64,000 nucleotides of DNA from Aeromicrobium ginsengisoli (GCF_004134905.2 NZ_SDPQ02000003.1:434001-498000); one strand, 5' to 3'. Counted from the stretch's first letter, positions 24,688 to 33,890 are shown. The notes: a model not told the origin generated them from the letters alone. Program-made: numbers and translations.

Positions 24688-27600
24688 ATGACGACTGCAC
24701 TGGTGAAACGTCCGGCCCGCATCGAGCCACCCAGCACGCAGTCCGCGCCGCTGTCGATCGAGGCTCCGCCCATGAAGGGCCAGGCCGCGCCGGCGATGGC
24801 CGGCGCCAGCATGATGATGATGCCGATCATGAGCGGCACCGGCTCGGTCACGGTCGCGATCACACAGCGCGGTCGGCCCATCGTGGCGGTCGCGGCGCTG
24901 CTGGCACTGATCGGGTCGATCGCGATCGGCGTCATGATGATGATCAGCCAGCGCAGCGGCACCAAGCGCCAGGTGCGCGAGGGCCGGGAGCGCTACCTCG
25001 ACTACATCGAGGCGCTCCGTCACACGGCCCGCGACCAGATCGCGAGCCAGCGCGCCGAGCAGGCGTGGCGCTACCCCCGCACCGACGAGCTCCTCGACAT
25101 CTGCCGCGACGACACCCGCCGCTGGGAGCGTCGCCCGTCGCACCTTGACTTCCTCTCTGTACGGCTCGGCACGGGCGAGGTCCCGCTCGCCTCGGGCCTG
25201 ACCCTCGATGCCGACACCGGCCCCCTCAACGACTTCGACCCCGTGTGCCTGCAGGCGGCTCAGGAGCTGACCCAGCGCTACTCGTCCCTGCGCGCCCAGC
25301 CCATCACGCTGAACCTGCGCGACATCGGCCAGACCAGCGTCATCGGCCGGCCGTTCCAGCGCCGAGCCCTGGCGACCAACCTGGTCCTCCAGCTCGCGAC
25401 GCTGCAGAGCCCCAACGACGTCGAGATCGCGCTCGTACGTTCTGACGACACCGCCGCCGCCTGGGACTGGATCAAGTGGTTGCCCCACACGCAGTCGGGC
25501 AGCGCCCTCGACGGCGACCTGCCGGCGCGACGCGTGACGTCGGACGTGCCGGCGATGGCCGAGCTGCTGGCCCCCGACCTCGAGGCCCGCCTCGACCGGG
25601 CCCAGCGATCGCGTGGTGGCTCGTCGGCACCGTCCTCACACCTCGTCGTGATCGTCGACGGCGAGGGCCTGCAGCCCGGGCAGCACCTCACGTCGCCCGA
25701 CCCGCAGGTGTCGCTCGCAGCCCTCGGCGTGCACGTCGTGTCGCTGCTCGACTCCGCTCGGCACGAGCCCGAGTCGGTCAACGAGCGCATCGAGCTCGGT
25801 GACGACGGCTCGGTCGTCCTCGACTCCCGCGAAGCGCCGTTCACCCTCGACATCGCGCCCGAGGGCGTCGCCTCCTCCGTCGCCCGGGTCCTGTCGGCCC
25901 TCCGCCTCACGATCGAGGACGCGAGCGACGACGGGCTGACCGACACGGTGGGCCTGCCCGACATCCTCGGTGTCGCCGACCCCGCCAGGCTCGACCTCGT
26001 ACGCTCCTGGCGGCCGCGAGCGCTCCGCGACCTCCTGCGGGTCCCGATCGGTGTCGGCGCGACCGGCAACACCGTCGTGCTCGACCTCAAGGAGTCCGCG
26101 CACGGCGGCATGGGGCCACACGGACTGGTCGTCGGCGCCACGGGTTCGGGCAAGTCCGAGATGCTCCGTACGCTCGTCAGCTCCCTCGTCATCGGCCATG
26201 GTCCTGACCGGCTCGCCCTGATGCTCGTCGACTTCAAGGGCGGTGCGACGTTCGCCGCTATGGAGCACATCCCGCACATCGCGGGCATGATCACCAACCT
26301 CCAGGACGATCTCACCCTCGTCGACCGCATGCGCGACGCGCTCTACGGCGAGATGCAGCGCCGCCAGGAGATCCTCAAGGATGCCGGCAACCTGCCCAAC
26401 GTCACGGTCTACCAGGACAGCGTCGACGCCGGCGAGGACCTCGAGCCGCTGCCGCACCTGCTGGTGATCGTCGACGAGTTCTCCGAGCTGCTGACCGCCA
26501 AGCCCGACTTCGCCGAGCTGTTCGTGGCGATCGGGCGCATCGGCCGATCGATCGGCGTGCACCTGCTGCTCGCGACCCAGAAGCTCGAGATGGGCAAGAT
26601 CCGCGGCCTCGAGTCGCACCTGTCCTACCGGATCAGCCTGCGGACGTTCTCCGAGGGCGAGAGCCGCGACGCGATCGGCGTACCCGATGCATTCCACCTG
26701 CCGCCGGAGCCGGGGTCGGGCTACCTCAAGGTCGACACGACGGTGTTCGACCGCTTCAAGGCCGCACTCGTGTCGTCGCCGTACGTGCCGCCGAGCGACG
26801 GGCCCAAGACGTCGGTGCCGGTCGTCCCCTACGTCGCGGTCAACGGCCTCGGTGCCTGGATCGCCGCCCAACAGGCCGCGCTCGACGATCTCGACGGCGA
26901 GATGCGCGTCGACAAGGCCACCTCCAACGCGACGGTCCTCGACGTGCTGTGCGACCAGATCACGGCGTCGGGCTCGGCGCAGGTCCGGCCGGTCTGGCTC
27001 GAGCCGCTGCCCGCCAAGCTCGCCCTCGGTGAGCTGCTCTCGCTCGACGACACATCCGACCCCACGACCTGCGTCGCGGTGCTCGGCCAGGTCGACGACC
27101 CCGGCCACCAGAGCCAGTTCCCCCTCGCATGGGACTTCACGGGCGGCGGCGCCAACCTCGTGATCTCCGGATCGCCCCAGACCGGCAAGTCGACCCTCAT
27201 CCGTACGTTGATCCTGTCGATGTCGATGTCGTACGCGCCGGGCGACGTCATCTTCTACTGCATCGACTACGGCGGAGGGTCGCTCAGCGCGTTGCAGCGC
27301 GTCCCTCATGTCGCTTCGGTCGCGGCCCGGGTCGATCCCGAGCGCATCAGCCGCACCGTCAACGACGTACGCGCAGCCCTCAACCACCGCGAGGCAATGT
27401 TCCGCGAGCACGGCCTCGAGTCGATGGCCGCGTTCCGCCGCGCTCGCGCCGCCGGCACCGTGCCTGACGACGAGCCCGGTGACGTCTTCCTGATCGTCGA
27501 CGGCTGGGGCACGTTCCGCGACGAGTTCGACGACCTCGACTACGCGATCGCCGACATCGCCGCCCGTGGCACCAACTTCGGCGTGCACGTCATCGTCACG

Positions 27601-28653
27601 GTCACCCAGAACATGCAGGTCCGCATGCGCATGCAGGGCTCCATGGGCGGCCGGCTCGAGCTCCGCATCAACGACGCGTACGACTCGGAGTTCGACCGCA
27701 AGGTCATGGAGCAGATCCCCAAGGATGCCAACGGCCGGGGCATCACCGGCACCCGCAACTCGGCGCTGCTGTTCCAGGCCGCGCTGCCGGTGCTCGAGGT
27801 GCCGGACGCATCGGCCGACGACACGGCCCAGCAGACCCTGATCGACGCCGTGCTCGCCAAGTGGGGCGACCGCAGCGTCACCAAGGTCGAGGTGCTGCCA
27901 CGCCTCGTCACGCTGGCAGACCTGCCCCCGGTCGAGCTCGGCGACAAGGGCGTCCTGGTCGGCATCTCCGAGCTCAACCTCGGACCGGCCGAGATCGACA
28001 TCTTCGGCGCCGACCCGCACCTGCAGGTCTACGGCGACGGCGAGACCGGCAAGTCCAACCTGCTCAAGCTGCTGATCCACAACCTGGTCTCCAGCCACAC
28101 GGCGGACGAGATCGGCATCGTCGTGGTCGACTACCGCCGCTCGCTGCTCGACGTCGTCCCGGAGGACTACCTCCTGACGTACGCGACCGGCATGGAGCAG
28201 GCGGCTGCGATGGCGGCCGACGTCGCCGGCGCCATCCGCGCCCGCGTACCCGGCCCCGATGTCACGTCCGAGCAGCTGCGCAACCGTACGTGGTGGTCCG
28301 GCCTCGAGGTGTTTGTCATCGTCGACGACTACGACCTCGTCGCCACGTCCCAGGGCGATCCGCTGGCGGCACTCGTCGACCTCCTGCCGCAGGGCCGCGA
28401 CCTCGGCTTCCACCTCGTGCTCGCCCGACGCACGGGCGGCATGTCGCGCGCCGTGTTCGAGCCGATGATCCAGCGCCTCATCGACCTCAGCGCACCGGGA
28501 TTCATGTTCTCCGGCGACCGCCTGGAGGGCCGACTCGTGGGCGGCCACCCATCACGCAGGCTGCCCAAGGGACGGGCCATGTACGTCACCCGGGACGGCG
28601 CCACGTCGTTGGTCCAGACCGCGCGGGTCGACGATGACCAGCAGGGCAGTTGA
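24688..28653 (+). CDS. eccC: EccC-like FtsK/SpoIIIE ATPase, three nucleotide-binding domains
   Basis: 1321 residues, the size of fused EccC. The N-terminus has a Met-rich stretch (MMMMPIMSG) and a pair of membrane helices (about 50-92). Three FtsK-type ATPase domains follow: Walker A at GATGSGKS (483-490), GSPQTGKS (828-835) and GDGETGKS (1116-1123). The first has a good Walker B (LLVIVDEFSELL). EccC binds substrates and energises export. ATG 24688 was chosen because the same frame upstream is only the antisense of eccD. Confidence 0.93.
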   Translation: MTTALVKRPARIEPPSTQSAPLSIEAPPMKGQAAPAMAGASMMMMPIMSGTGSVTVAITQRGRPIVAVAALLALIGSIAIGVMMMISQRSGTKRQVREGRERYLDYIEALRHTARDQIASQRAEQAWRYPRTDELLDICRDDTRRWERRPSHLDFLSVRLGTGEVPLASGLTLDADTGPLNDFDPVCLQAAQELTQRYSSLRAQPITLNLRDIGQTSVIGRPFQRRALATNLVLQLATLQSPNDVEIALVRSDDTAAAWDWIKWLPHTQSGSALDGDLPARRVTSDVPAMAELLAPDLEARLDRAQRSRGGSSAPSSHLVVIVDGEGLQPGQHLTSPDPQVSLAALGVHVVSLLDSARHEPESVNERIELGDDGSVVLDSREAPFTLDIAPEGVASSVARVLSALRLTIEDASDDGLTDTVGLPDILGVADPARLDLVRSWRPRALRDLLRVPIGVGATGNTVVLDLKESAHGGMGPHGLVVGATGSGKSEMLRTLVSSLVIGHGPDRLALMLVDFKGGATFAAMEHIPHIAGMITNLQDDLTLVDRMRDALYGEMQRRQEILKDAGNLPNVTVYQDSVDAGEDLEPLPHLLVIVDEFSELLTAKPDFAELFVAIGRIGRSIGVHLLLATQKLEMGKIRGLESHLSYRISLRTFSEGESRDAIGVPDAFHLPPEPGSGYLKVDTTVFDRFKAALVSSPYVPPSDGPKTSVPVVPYVAVNGLGAWIAAQQAALDDLDGEMRVDKATSNATVLDVLCDQITASGSAQVRPVWLEPLPAKLALGELLSLDDTSDPTTCVAVLGQVDDPGHQSQFPLAWDFTGGGANLVISGSPQTGKSTLIRTLILSMSMSYAPGDVIFYCIDYGGGSLSALQRVPHVASVAARVDPERISRTVNDVRAALNHREAMFREHGLESMAAFRRARAAGTVPDDEPGDVFLIVDGWGTFRDEFDDLDYAIADIAARGTNFGVHVIVTVTQNMQVRMRMQGSMGGRLELRINDAYDSEFDRKVMEQIPKDANGRGITGTRNSALLFQAALPVLEVPDASADDTAQQTLIDAVLAKWGDRSVTKVEVLPRLVTLADLPPVELGDKGVLVGISELNLGPAEIDIFGADPHLQVYGDGETGKSNLLKLLIHNLVSSHTADEIGIVVVDYRRSLLDVVPEDYLLTYATGMEQAAAMAADVAGAIRARVPGPDVTSEQLRNRTWWSGLEVFVIVDDYDLVATSQGDPLAALVDLLPQGRDLGFHLVLARRTGGMSRAVFEPMIQRLIDLSAPGFMFSGDRLEGRLVGGHPSRRLPKGRAMYVTRDGATSLVQTARVDDDQQGS

Positions 28654-28740
28654 ACCGTCCACTATGAGCAAGGATGTCGCAAATCTGGTCCATGCCATAT
28701 CCTGAGAAAACTGACTGACTCAAACAGGGGGTAATTCACG

Positions 28741-29100
28741 ATGACTTCAGATCGCGTATCACTGTCCGAGGGCTATGAGGGCGCCCTCCAGCAGAACAAG
28801 AACCTCGCCACTGAAGGCGAGAACGCGCACGGCCTCTCCAAGAAGCAGCACAACCACACGGCTGACCTGCTGGGTCAGAACAAGGGTGCGCTCGCGACGC
28901 AGGCCGGCAACGGCTCGACCGCCGCGGCCAACAGCCTCTCGGCCGGTGCGCTGATGCACACCAACAACGCTGCTGGTGGCGCCGACTACCTGCGCCGCAC
29001 CGCCGGCCACGAGGACACGGCGTCGCACGACCAGGCCGGCGAGTCCCGCAACGTCGAGAACTCCGCGTCCGACCTCACCGCCAAGATCAACCGGGCCTGA
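28741..29100 (+). CDS. Small helical WXG100-like protein 1 (no Trp)
   Basis: 119 residues, all predicted helical. Length and position right after eccC suit a WXG100/ESX substrate, but there is no W-x-G motif and no Trp or Cys. It has a run of Asn/Gln/Gly/Ala (QNKGALATQAGNGSTAAANS) in the middle where a turn would lie. The single Tyr near 82 (ADYLRRTAG) is not a YxxxD/E signal. GGGGG (28727-28731) lies about 9 nt before the ATG. Secretion is inferred from context. Confidence 0.7.
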   Translation: MTSDRVSLSEGYEGALQQNKNLATEGENAHGLSKKQHNHTADLLGQNKGALATQAGNGSTAAANSLSAGALMHTNNAAGGADYLRRTAGHEDTASHDQAGESRNVENSASDLTAKINRA

Positions 29101-29129
29101 CAGCCCCTTTCCGACTTCAAGGAGACATC

Positions 29130-29435
29130 ATGAGTGATCAGCTTCGCGTAGACCGTGGGTCCGTCCAGCAGCACGTCGACGACACCCGCTCCAACATGGC
29201 CAACTTCCGCGAGACCGGTGAAGGTGCCGATCGCCAGCAGGCCCACCTCCAGAACCAGATGGAAGGTGGCGTCGGCTCCGACCTGCAGGCCCAGACGCGC
29301 TCGGTCAGCCGCCACCACGGCGAAGAGATCGACACCAACGTCAACAAGCTCGCCGGCAAGACCTCGGAGAACACCGACGAGTTCATCGCCAACGTCCGCA
29401 GCGCGGCCAACAAGTCGCTCAACACGATCAACTGA
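29130..29435 (+). CDS. Small helical WXG100-like protein 2 (no Trp, Tyr or Cys)
   Basis: 101 residues, the length of WXG100 proteins, with two long amphipathic helices around a GVGSD turn (about 47-51). The canonical WxG turn is replaced by GG. Helix 2 carries EEIDTNVNKLAGKTSENTDEF, a WXG100-like heptad pattern. ATG 29130 has AAGGAG upstream. It lies 29 nt after protein 1, so the two may pair as a heterodimer; that is inference. Confidence 0.75.
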   Translation: MSDQLRVDRGSVQQHVDDTRSNMANFRETGEGADRQQAHLQNQMEGGVGSDLQAQTRSVSRHHGEEIDTNVNKLAGKTSENTDEFIANVRSAANKSLNTIN

Positions 29436-29443
29436 GGCTCGCC

Positions 29444-29800
29444 ATGGGTGGATCCAGCGACGTCACCGGCGTCGAAGTCGGTCAGCTGCACAAGGTCGGG
29501 ACCACGGTCTCGGGACGCTCGACGTCGGGTCATGCCGCGGCGAAGGGACTCAAGGAAGGCCTCGACAGCGCGTCGGGCGGCCTTGGGCACCCCATCGTCG
29601 GCACGGCTCTCACGAGCTTCGTGAACGACCACGTGCTCGACGACTCGGGCAAGCTGGGCAACCTGCTCACCGACGGTGGCCACAACGTGTCCAACGTCGC
29701 GTCGACCGCGCGCAACAGCGACGAGCAGGGCGGCGCCAACCTCGCGGCGCCGATCAGCACGACCTCTGAGGTCGGCGACCGCATCAACCGCCAGGTCTGA
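29444..29800 (+). CDS. Small Gly/Ser-rich substrate-like protein 3 (no Trp, Tyr or Cys)
   Basis: 118 residues with a more mixed, Gly/Ser/Asn-rich composition than the two before it. It contains GTALTSFVNDHVLDDSGKLGNLL, a helix-like core, and lacks aromatic residues other than Phe. Only 8 nt separate it from protein 2. No known family. It is followed by a strong hairpin (29839-29876), so the three small genes form a closed transcription unit. Confidence 0.7.
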   Translation: MGGSSDVTGVEVGQLHKVGTTVSGRSTSGHAAAKGLKEGLDSASGGLGHPIVGTALTSFVNDHVLDDSGKLGNLLTDGGHNVSNVASTARNSDEQGGANLAAPISTTSEVGDRINRQV

Positions 29801-29838
29801 CACCGGCTCCGGCCGGTCCGCGGACCGCAAAGTACGAC

Positions 29839-29876
29839 ACTGACGCCAACGGGACGCACGTCTCGTTGGCGTCAGT
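29839..29876 (+). terminator. Hairpin after the small-protein cluster
   Basis: 17-bp stem (one G-T wobble), ACTGACGCCAACGGGAC / GTCTCGTTGGCGTCAGT, with a GCAC loop. No long T-run follows. Confidence 0.7.
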
Positions 29877-29984
29877 CATTCACTGGAGAAGTGGCAACGA
29901 GTCACCCTGTCGCATGCCGGGCCGACGGGGCCGAGGGCTACTACTAGACTGATCGACAGACATGCCGAACACGGGGGTATAGAC

Positions 29985-32528
29985 ATGGTCGCGCGGACTG
30001 ATGGACCGTTCGAGTACTGGGAAGTCACGGGCGATGCCGTGCGTTCTGCGGCGGAGGCGCCCGGTTCCAACGCCGACGTGATCCAGTCGCTGGCCGGCGA
30101 GCTCGAGGGCGACGAGACCCGCGCCGCCAACGCGATCGAGGGCGACATCGAGGCGGGGGTCACCGCCAACACCACGGCCGCCAAGACGACTGCTCAGAAC
30201 CTCGCCGCCAAGGGTCAGTACGCCGTCGGCCTGCTCAAGCAGTTCGGCGCCGACGTCGACACGTTCGACACCACGGTCAACCAGATCAACATCGACTACA
30301 AGACGCGCTACGACAACACGATCTTCGGCATGCACCACCAGCCGGAGTACCGCACCGGCGAGGAGACGATCGACTACGCCGCCGTCGCCGCCTCGATCAA
30401 GGCCGACCTGATGGCGCGCTACCACAAGGCCGAAGGCGTCATCGACGACGCCGCCGACACCATCGCGTCGATGTTCAAGCAGGGCCCCACTGACGCCAAC
30501 GTCAAGGAGCTCATGATCGCCGGGCTGATCCCGCTCAGCGCTGCGAGCGTGTTCCCGGGCGTCACGCTGACGGACTCCGAGAAGCAGCAGGCGCTCGCCA
30601 ACACGATCAAGGGCATGACGCCGGAGCAACAGGCGCAGTACGTCAAGGACCACAAGGAGATCGACGCCAAGACCGCTGAGGTCATCTCCCCCGAGGCCCA
30701 GAAGATCCTCGCCAGCGACGTCGCCGACGACATCAAGAACAAGACGATCGACGCCGAGTCCGTACGCATCCTGGGCCTGATGCAGAACTCGGCGCCGTTT
30801 GCGCACGCGTTCTACAGCCAGGTCACACCCGATCAGATGACCGGCGCGATCGAGAAGCTCTCGAGCGAGGCCTACCCCAACGGCCCGTTCCACGCCGGCG
30901 TCGGCAGCACGGGCGCCGATCCGCTCGACAAGGGCAAGATCGACCTCTACAAGAACTTCCTCTCCGCGGCCGGCGGAACCCTCGCGACGTACTCCAAGGG
31001 CACCGGCGAGTACGCACCGCCCGCCGACGCCGGGATCACGTGGGGCAAGGCGATCACCGACGAGGACCACCCCCAGAACGCCGGCGCGCTCAGCCTGCTG
31101 CTGCGCGAGGGTGGCGAGAACCACGAGTTCGACGGCAAGTTCCTGTCCGACGTCGCCGACACCGTCTACACGTACGAACGCGACCACGAGGACGACCAGC
31201 CGTGGGGCTCGCGCGGCTCGCAGGTCATCGACCCCGACGCCAAGATCGGCAACAACGACGACAACATCTGGGGCGTCCGCAGTTTCGACGCCATGGCGAA
31301 CGTCCTCGGCGCGATGAAGGAGAGCCCCGACGCGGCACAGATGTTCTTCGCCGACGGCTACCCGGACGGCGACACCTCCAAGGACAACAGCCGCCTCGAG
31401 TACCTCCTCACCGAGCGGTCGTTCAGCAAGGACCTGGCCGACTGGAAGTCCGGCGACGAGGGCGACGGGCTGGGCCTGGCGCTCGAGGCGGCGACGATCG
31501 GCCACGACACGCGCAACCAGCTCGGCGCCGACCTCGCCTCCGACGCGTTCACGATCATCGCCGAGAAGAGCGGCAGCGGCGACTCGGGCTGGAGCCCGGT
31601 CGACGGCAAGTGGCACACCTGGCCGGGCCTGACCGACAGCCTCGGCACGATCGCTGCGGGCTACGTCGGCGACATCTACGACACGATCGACAACAACCCG
31701 CCCGGCGACGGCCCGCACCTGCAGATCTCGCAGGAGAACCTCGACAAGCTGCTCGGCGAGATCGGGCGCGGCGAGGACAAGAGCGGCATCGAGACGCTCA
31801 CCGCGGCGGCCGTCATGGAGGGCAACAACCGCATCGGCGAGCACATCCGCGACTGGCAGGAGGACCACCCCGGCGAGCCGCTCACGATGGAGGCGTTGTC
31901 CAAGTCTGGCCTGGGCAGCCTGCTCGAGGGCCGGGGCTCGACCAACGGCGAGATCCTCAAGCACCTGCTCGACAAGTCCGTGCTCGTCGACGTCGACGAC
32001 GAGAAGCTGGCCGAGACCCGCGCGGCCTATGTTGCCAAGGCGTTCGACATCGCCACGAGCTTCGCTCCCGGCGCGGACAAGGTCTTGAGCGCGACCGCGA
32101 GCGAGGTCAGCAAGACCACCTACGACACGCTCAGCGGCGAGGCGCTCAGCCTGCTCGGCGACAAGGTCAGTGCGGCGCCGGACGCCCTCTCGACGAAGTA
32201 CACCGAGGACCAGACCAAGGCACTGCCCAACCAGATCGAGTACGGGCTGGTCAACCAGCTGCACCAGAGTGGCTACCTCGGCAAGCAGGGCGACTACGCG
32301 GGCATACCCGACTCGTTGCTGACCGGGCCCGAGGGGCACCAGACCATCCGCCCCGATCTCTACGATGCCGACGGCATCGAGAAGTTCGACACCAAGGGCC
32401 TCACCGCCGCGCAGGTGGCACAGATCAAGGAGGACTGGCGCACCTGGCAGGAGAGCGATCCTCGCGCGTTCTCCGAGACGCTCAGCGCCTCGGTCCTCAA
32501 CGGATTCGATCGCGCGGTCCGCGAGTGA
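29985..32528 (+). CDS. Large 847-aa type VII-linked protein, function unknown
   Basis: 847 residues with no signal peptide and no membrane helix. The N-terminal about 110 residues (from FEYWEVTGDAVRSAAEAPGS to IDYKTRYDNTIFG) form a long-helix region like the LXG/WXG leaders of large type VII substrates. The rest is helical and rich in Asp, Gly and Lys, with DKGKIDLYKNFLSAAGG and WTYW-poor segments that match nothing I can name. Cys appears absent. GGGGG (29973-29977) precedes ATG 29985. The stop overlaps the next gene as GTGA. It could be an effector or a surface protein. Confidence 0.75.
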   Translation: MVARTDGPFEYWEVTGDAVRSAAEAPGSNADVIQSLAGELEGDETRAANAIEGDIEAGVTANTTAAKTTAQNLAAKGQYAVGLLKQFGADVDTFDTTVNQINIDYKTRYDNTIFGMHHQPEYRTGEETIDYAAVAASIKADLMARYHKAEGVIDDAADTIASMFKQGPTDANVKELMIAGLIPLSAASVFPGVTLTDSEKQQALANTIKGMTPEQQAQYVKDHKEIDAKTAEVISPEAQKILASDVADDIKNKTIDAESVRILGLMQNSAPFAHAFYSQVTPDQMTGAIEKLSSEAYPNGPFHAGVGSTGADPLDKGKIDLYKNFLSAAGGTLATYSKGTGEYAPPADAGITWGKAITDEDHPQNAGALSLLLREGGENHEFDGKFLSDVADTVYTYERDHEDDQPWGSRGSQVIDPDAKIGNNDDNIWGVRSFDAMANVLGAMKESPDAAQMFFADGYPDGDTSKDNSRLEYLLTERSFSKDLADWKSGDEGDGLGLALEAATIGHDTRNQLGADLASDAFTIIAEKSGSGDSGWSPVDGKWHTWPGLTDSLGTIAAGYVGDIYDTIDNNPPGDGPHLQISQENLDKLLGEIGRGEDKSGIETLTAAAVMEGNNRIGEHIRDWQEDHPGEPLTMEALSKSGLGSLLEGRGSTNGEILKHLLDKSVLVDVDDEKLAETRAAYVAKAFDIATSFAPGADKVLSATASEVSKTTYDTLSGEALSLLGDKVSAAPDALSTKYTEDQTKALPNQIEYGLVNQLHQSGYLGKQGDYAGIPDSLLTGPEGHQTIRPDLYDADGIEKFDTKGLTAAQVAQIKEDWRTWQESDPRAFSETLSASVLNGFDRAVRE

Positions 32529-33121
32529 CCCTGCACCCCCGCCTGATCCACAGCCTGCGGACCGCTGCAGTCGTGCTGGTCATCGGCACGGGTCTCGCCG
32601 CCTGCGACGGTGGCTCGGACGGCCCCAAGCCGCCGATCGACTCGACGCTCGTCGACGGCAAGGTCTGTGGCCTGTTCGACCCGGATCTCGTGAAGTCCGT
32701 CATCGGGCACGACGAGATCAAGGTTCGCGGCACCGGCATCGGGGACGTCACCAAACGGACGGACGACACGATCGACTGCGACGTCGTCGATGACCGACGA
32801 GTCGCGTCCACGATCCAGGTGATCGTCGCAGAGCAACCTGACGCGAGCGATCACGCGTCGACCGAGACGATGCTCACGAACGAGCTGGCGGGCAAGACCG
32901 ACTGCTCGCAGCCCGCCAGCATCACCGAGCTCGGTCCGGGCTACGTCTGCACACGGGAGGACGGCCAGGTCCAGCTGAACGTCCTGCTCCCCAAGCGGCT
33001 GGTGCGGCTCTCCTATCAGCCCGGCCCCGATGCCAAGGGCGACGCCACCGCGACCGCGGTCAAGCTGGTCAAGGACGTCGACGCCAACATCGACGCGTAC
33101 GACAAGAAGCACGCTGGCTGA
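32525..33121 (+). CDS. Lipoprotein coupled to the 847-aa protein
   Basis: 198 residues from GTG 32525, overlapping the previous stop by 4 nt. The lipobox GTGLAACDGGSD places the lipid-modified Cys at about residue 25. The mature domain has three further cysteines (about 49, 82 and 119) that could form disulfides. No family recognised. The coupling suggests it is anchored near the product of the large gene, for example as a receptor or a protective partner. Confidence 0.75.
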   Translation: MTLHPRLIHSLRTAAVVLVIGTGLAACDGGSDGPKPPIDSTLVDGKVCGLFDPDLVKSVIGHDEIKVRGTGIGDVTKRTDDTIDCDVVDDRRVASTIQVIVAEQPDASDHASTETMLTNELAGKTDCSQPASITELGPGYVCTREDGQVQLNVLLPKRLVRLSYQPGPDAKGDATATAVKLVKDVDANIDAYDKKHAG

Positions 33122-33147
33122 CGTCGGCCGCCGTTCGCGGAGGTCGA

Positions 33148-33153
33148 TAGGGT
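33148..33153 (+). promoter_or_regulatory. -10-like TAGGGT, leaderless HAD promoter
   Basis: TAGGGT followed by 7 nt and the GTG at 33161. No Shine-Dalgarno lies between. Confidence 0.45.
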
Positions 33154-33160
33154 CGACGGT

Positions 33161-33751
33161 GTGATCACCGGCTTCGACCTCGACATGACGCTCATCGACT
33201 CCCGACCGGGCATCAAGGCGGTGTACGACCAGCTCGTCGTCGAGTCCGGCGCCCACATCGACACCGACCTCGTCGTGTCGCGGCTCGGCCCGCCTGTCGA
33301 GTGGGAGCTCGAGCACTGGCTGCCCGAGCCCGAGGTCAAGCACTGGGCCGACCGCTACCGCGAGCTCTACCCTCTGATCGCGCTGGACCTCGTCGAGGCG
33401 CTGCCGGGTGCGCACGACGCGGTCGAGGCCGCCAACAAGGTCGGCCGGACGCTCCTGCTCACCGCCAAGCACGCGCCCAACGCCCGAATGCACGTCGACC
33501 GCCTCGGACTGCCCGTCGGCGAGGTCTACGGCGGCGCGTGGCGCGAGGCCAAGGGCGTCGTGCTGCGTGAGCAGGGCGCCACGACGTACGTCGGCGACCA
33601 CGTGCACGACATGGACGCGGCGCGCTTCGCCGGCGTCGTCGGCGTCGGGGTCACGACCGGGCCCAGCACCGCCGACGACCTGCGCGACGCCGGCGCCGAC
33701 ACCGTCCTGACGTCGCTCGAGGACTTCCCGGGCTGGCTCGACCGCCGCTGA
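33161..33751 (+). CDS. HAD-family hydrolase (phosphatase-like)
   Basis: 196 residues from GTG. Motif I is FDLDMTLIDS (5-14), with nucleophile Asp6 and acid/base Asp8. Motif II Thr falls in LLLTAKHAPNA. Motif IV is YVGDHVHDMDAAR (144-156). It has a helical cap (about 15-90). Such proteins remove phosphate from small phosphorylated metabolites; the substrate here is not known. It appears to be a single-gene unit. Confidence 0.88.
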   Translation: MITGFDLDMTLIDSRPGIKAVYDQLVVESGAHIDTDLVVSRLGPPVEWELEHWLPEPEVKHWADRYRELYPLIALDLVEALPGAHDAVEAANKVGRTLLLTAKHAPNARMHVDRLGLPVGEVYGGAWREAKGVVLREQGATTYVGDHVHDMDAARFAGVVGVGVTTGPSTADDLRDAGADTVLTSLEDFPGWLDRR

Positions 33752-33800
33752 CCTGCGGCAATGTGTGACAGGGCAGACAGTCGCGCATTCGGAGTTTGAC

Positions 33801-33829
33801 TTGTTTTAACCCGCCTGCGGACGGATACT
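33801..33829 (+). promoter_or_regulatory. Acyl-CoA dehydrogenase promoter
   Basis: -35 TTGTTT (33801-33806), a 17-nt spacer and -10 GATACT (33824-33829). It is followed at once by an operator-like palindrome (33834-33850). Confidence 0.6.
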
Positions 33830-33833
33830 TAAG

Positions 33834-33850
33834 TTACTACCCAGTAGCAA
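33834..33850. promoter_or_regulatory. Operator-like palindrome at the acyl-CoA dehydrogenase start site
   Basis: TTACTACCCAGTAGCAA has the form TTxCTACxxxGTAGxAA, with two mismatched pairs. It covers the expected transcription start, as a TetR-type fatty-acid repressor site would. Confidence 0.5.
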
Positions 33851-33890
33851 GCTGACCATGTGCAGCGCGTACCCCCAAAGGATTGCTGGC

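Noticed and set aside
25636-28548. 970-codon frame opposite eccC
   Set aside because: It is the antisense of a real FtsK-type gene. GC-rich coding sequence leaves long open frames on the other strand; there is no Shine-Dalgarno or motif.
28741-29435. Calling the small proteins canonical EsxA/EsxB
   Set aside because: No WxG motif or YxxxD/E tail is present, so only a WXG100-like label is justified.
29880-32339. 819-codon frame opposite the 847-aa gene
   Set aside because: Same shadow effect; the translation is Val/Leu/Arg-rich without domains.
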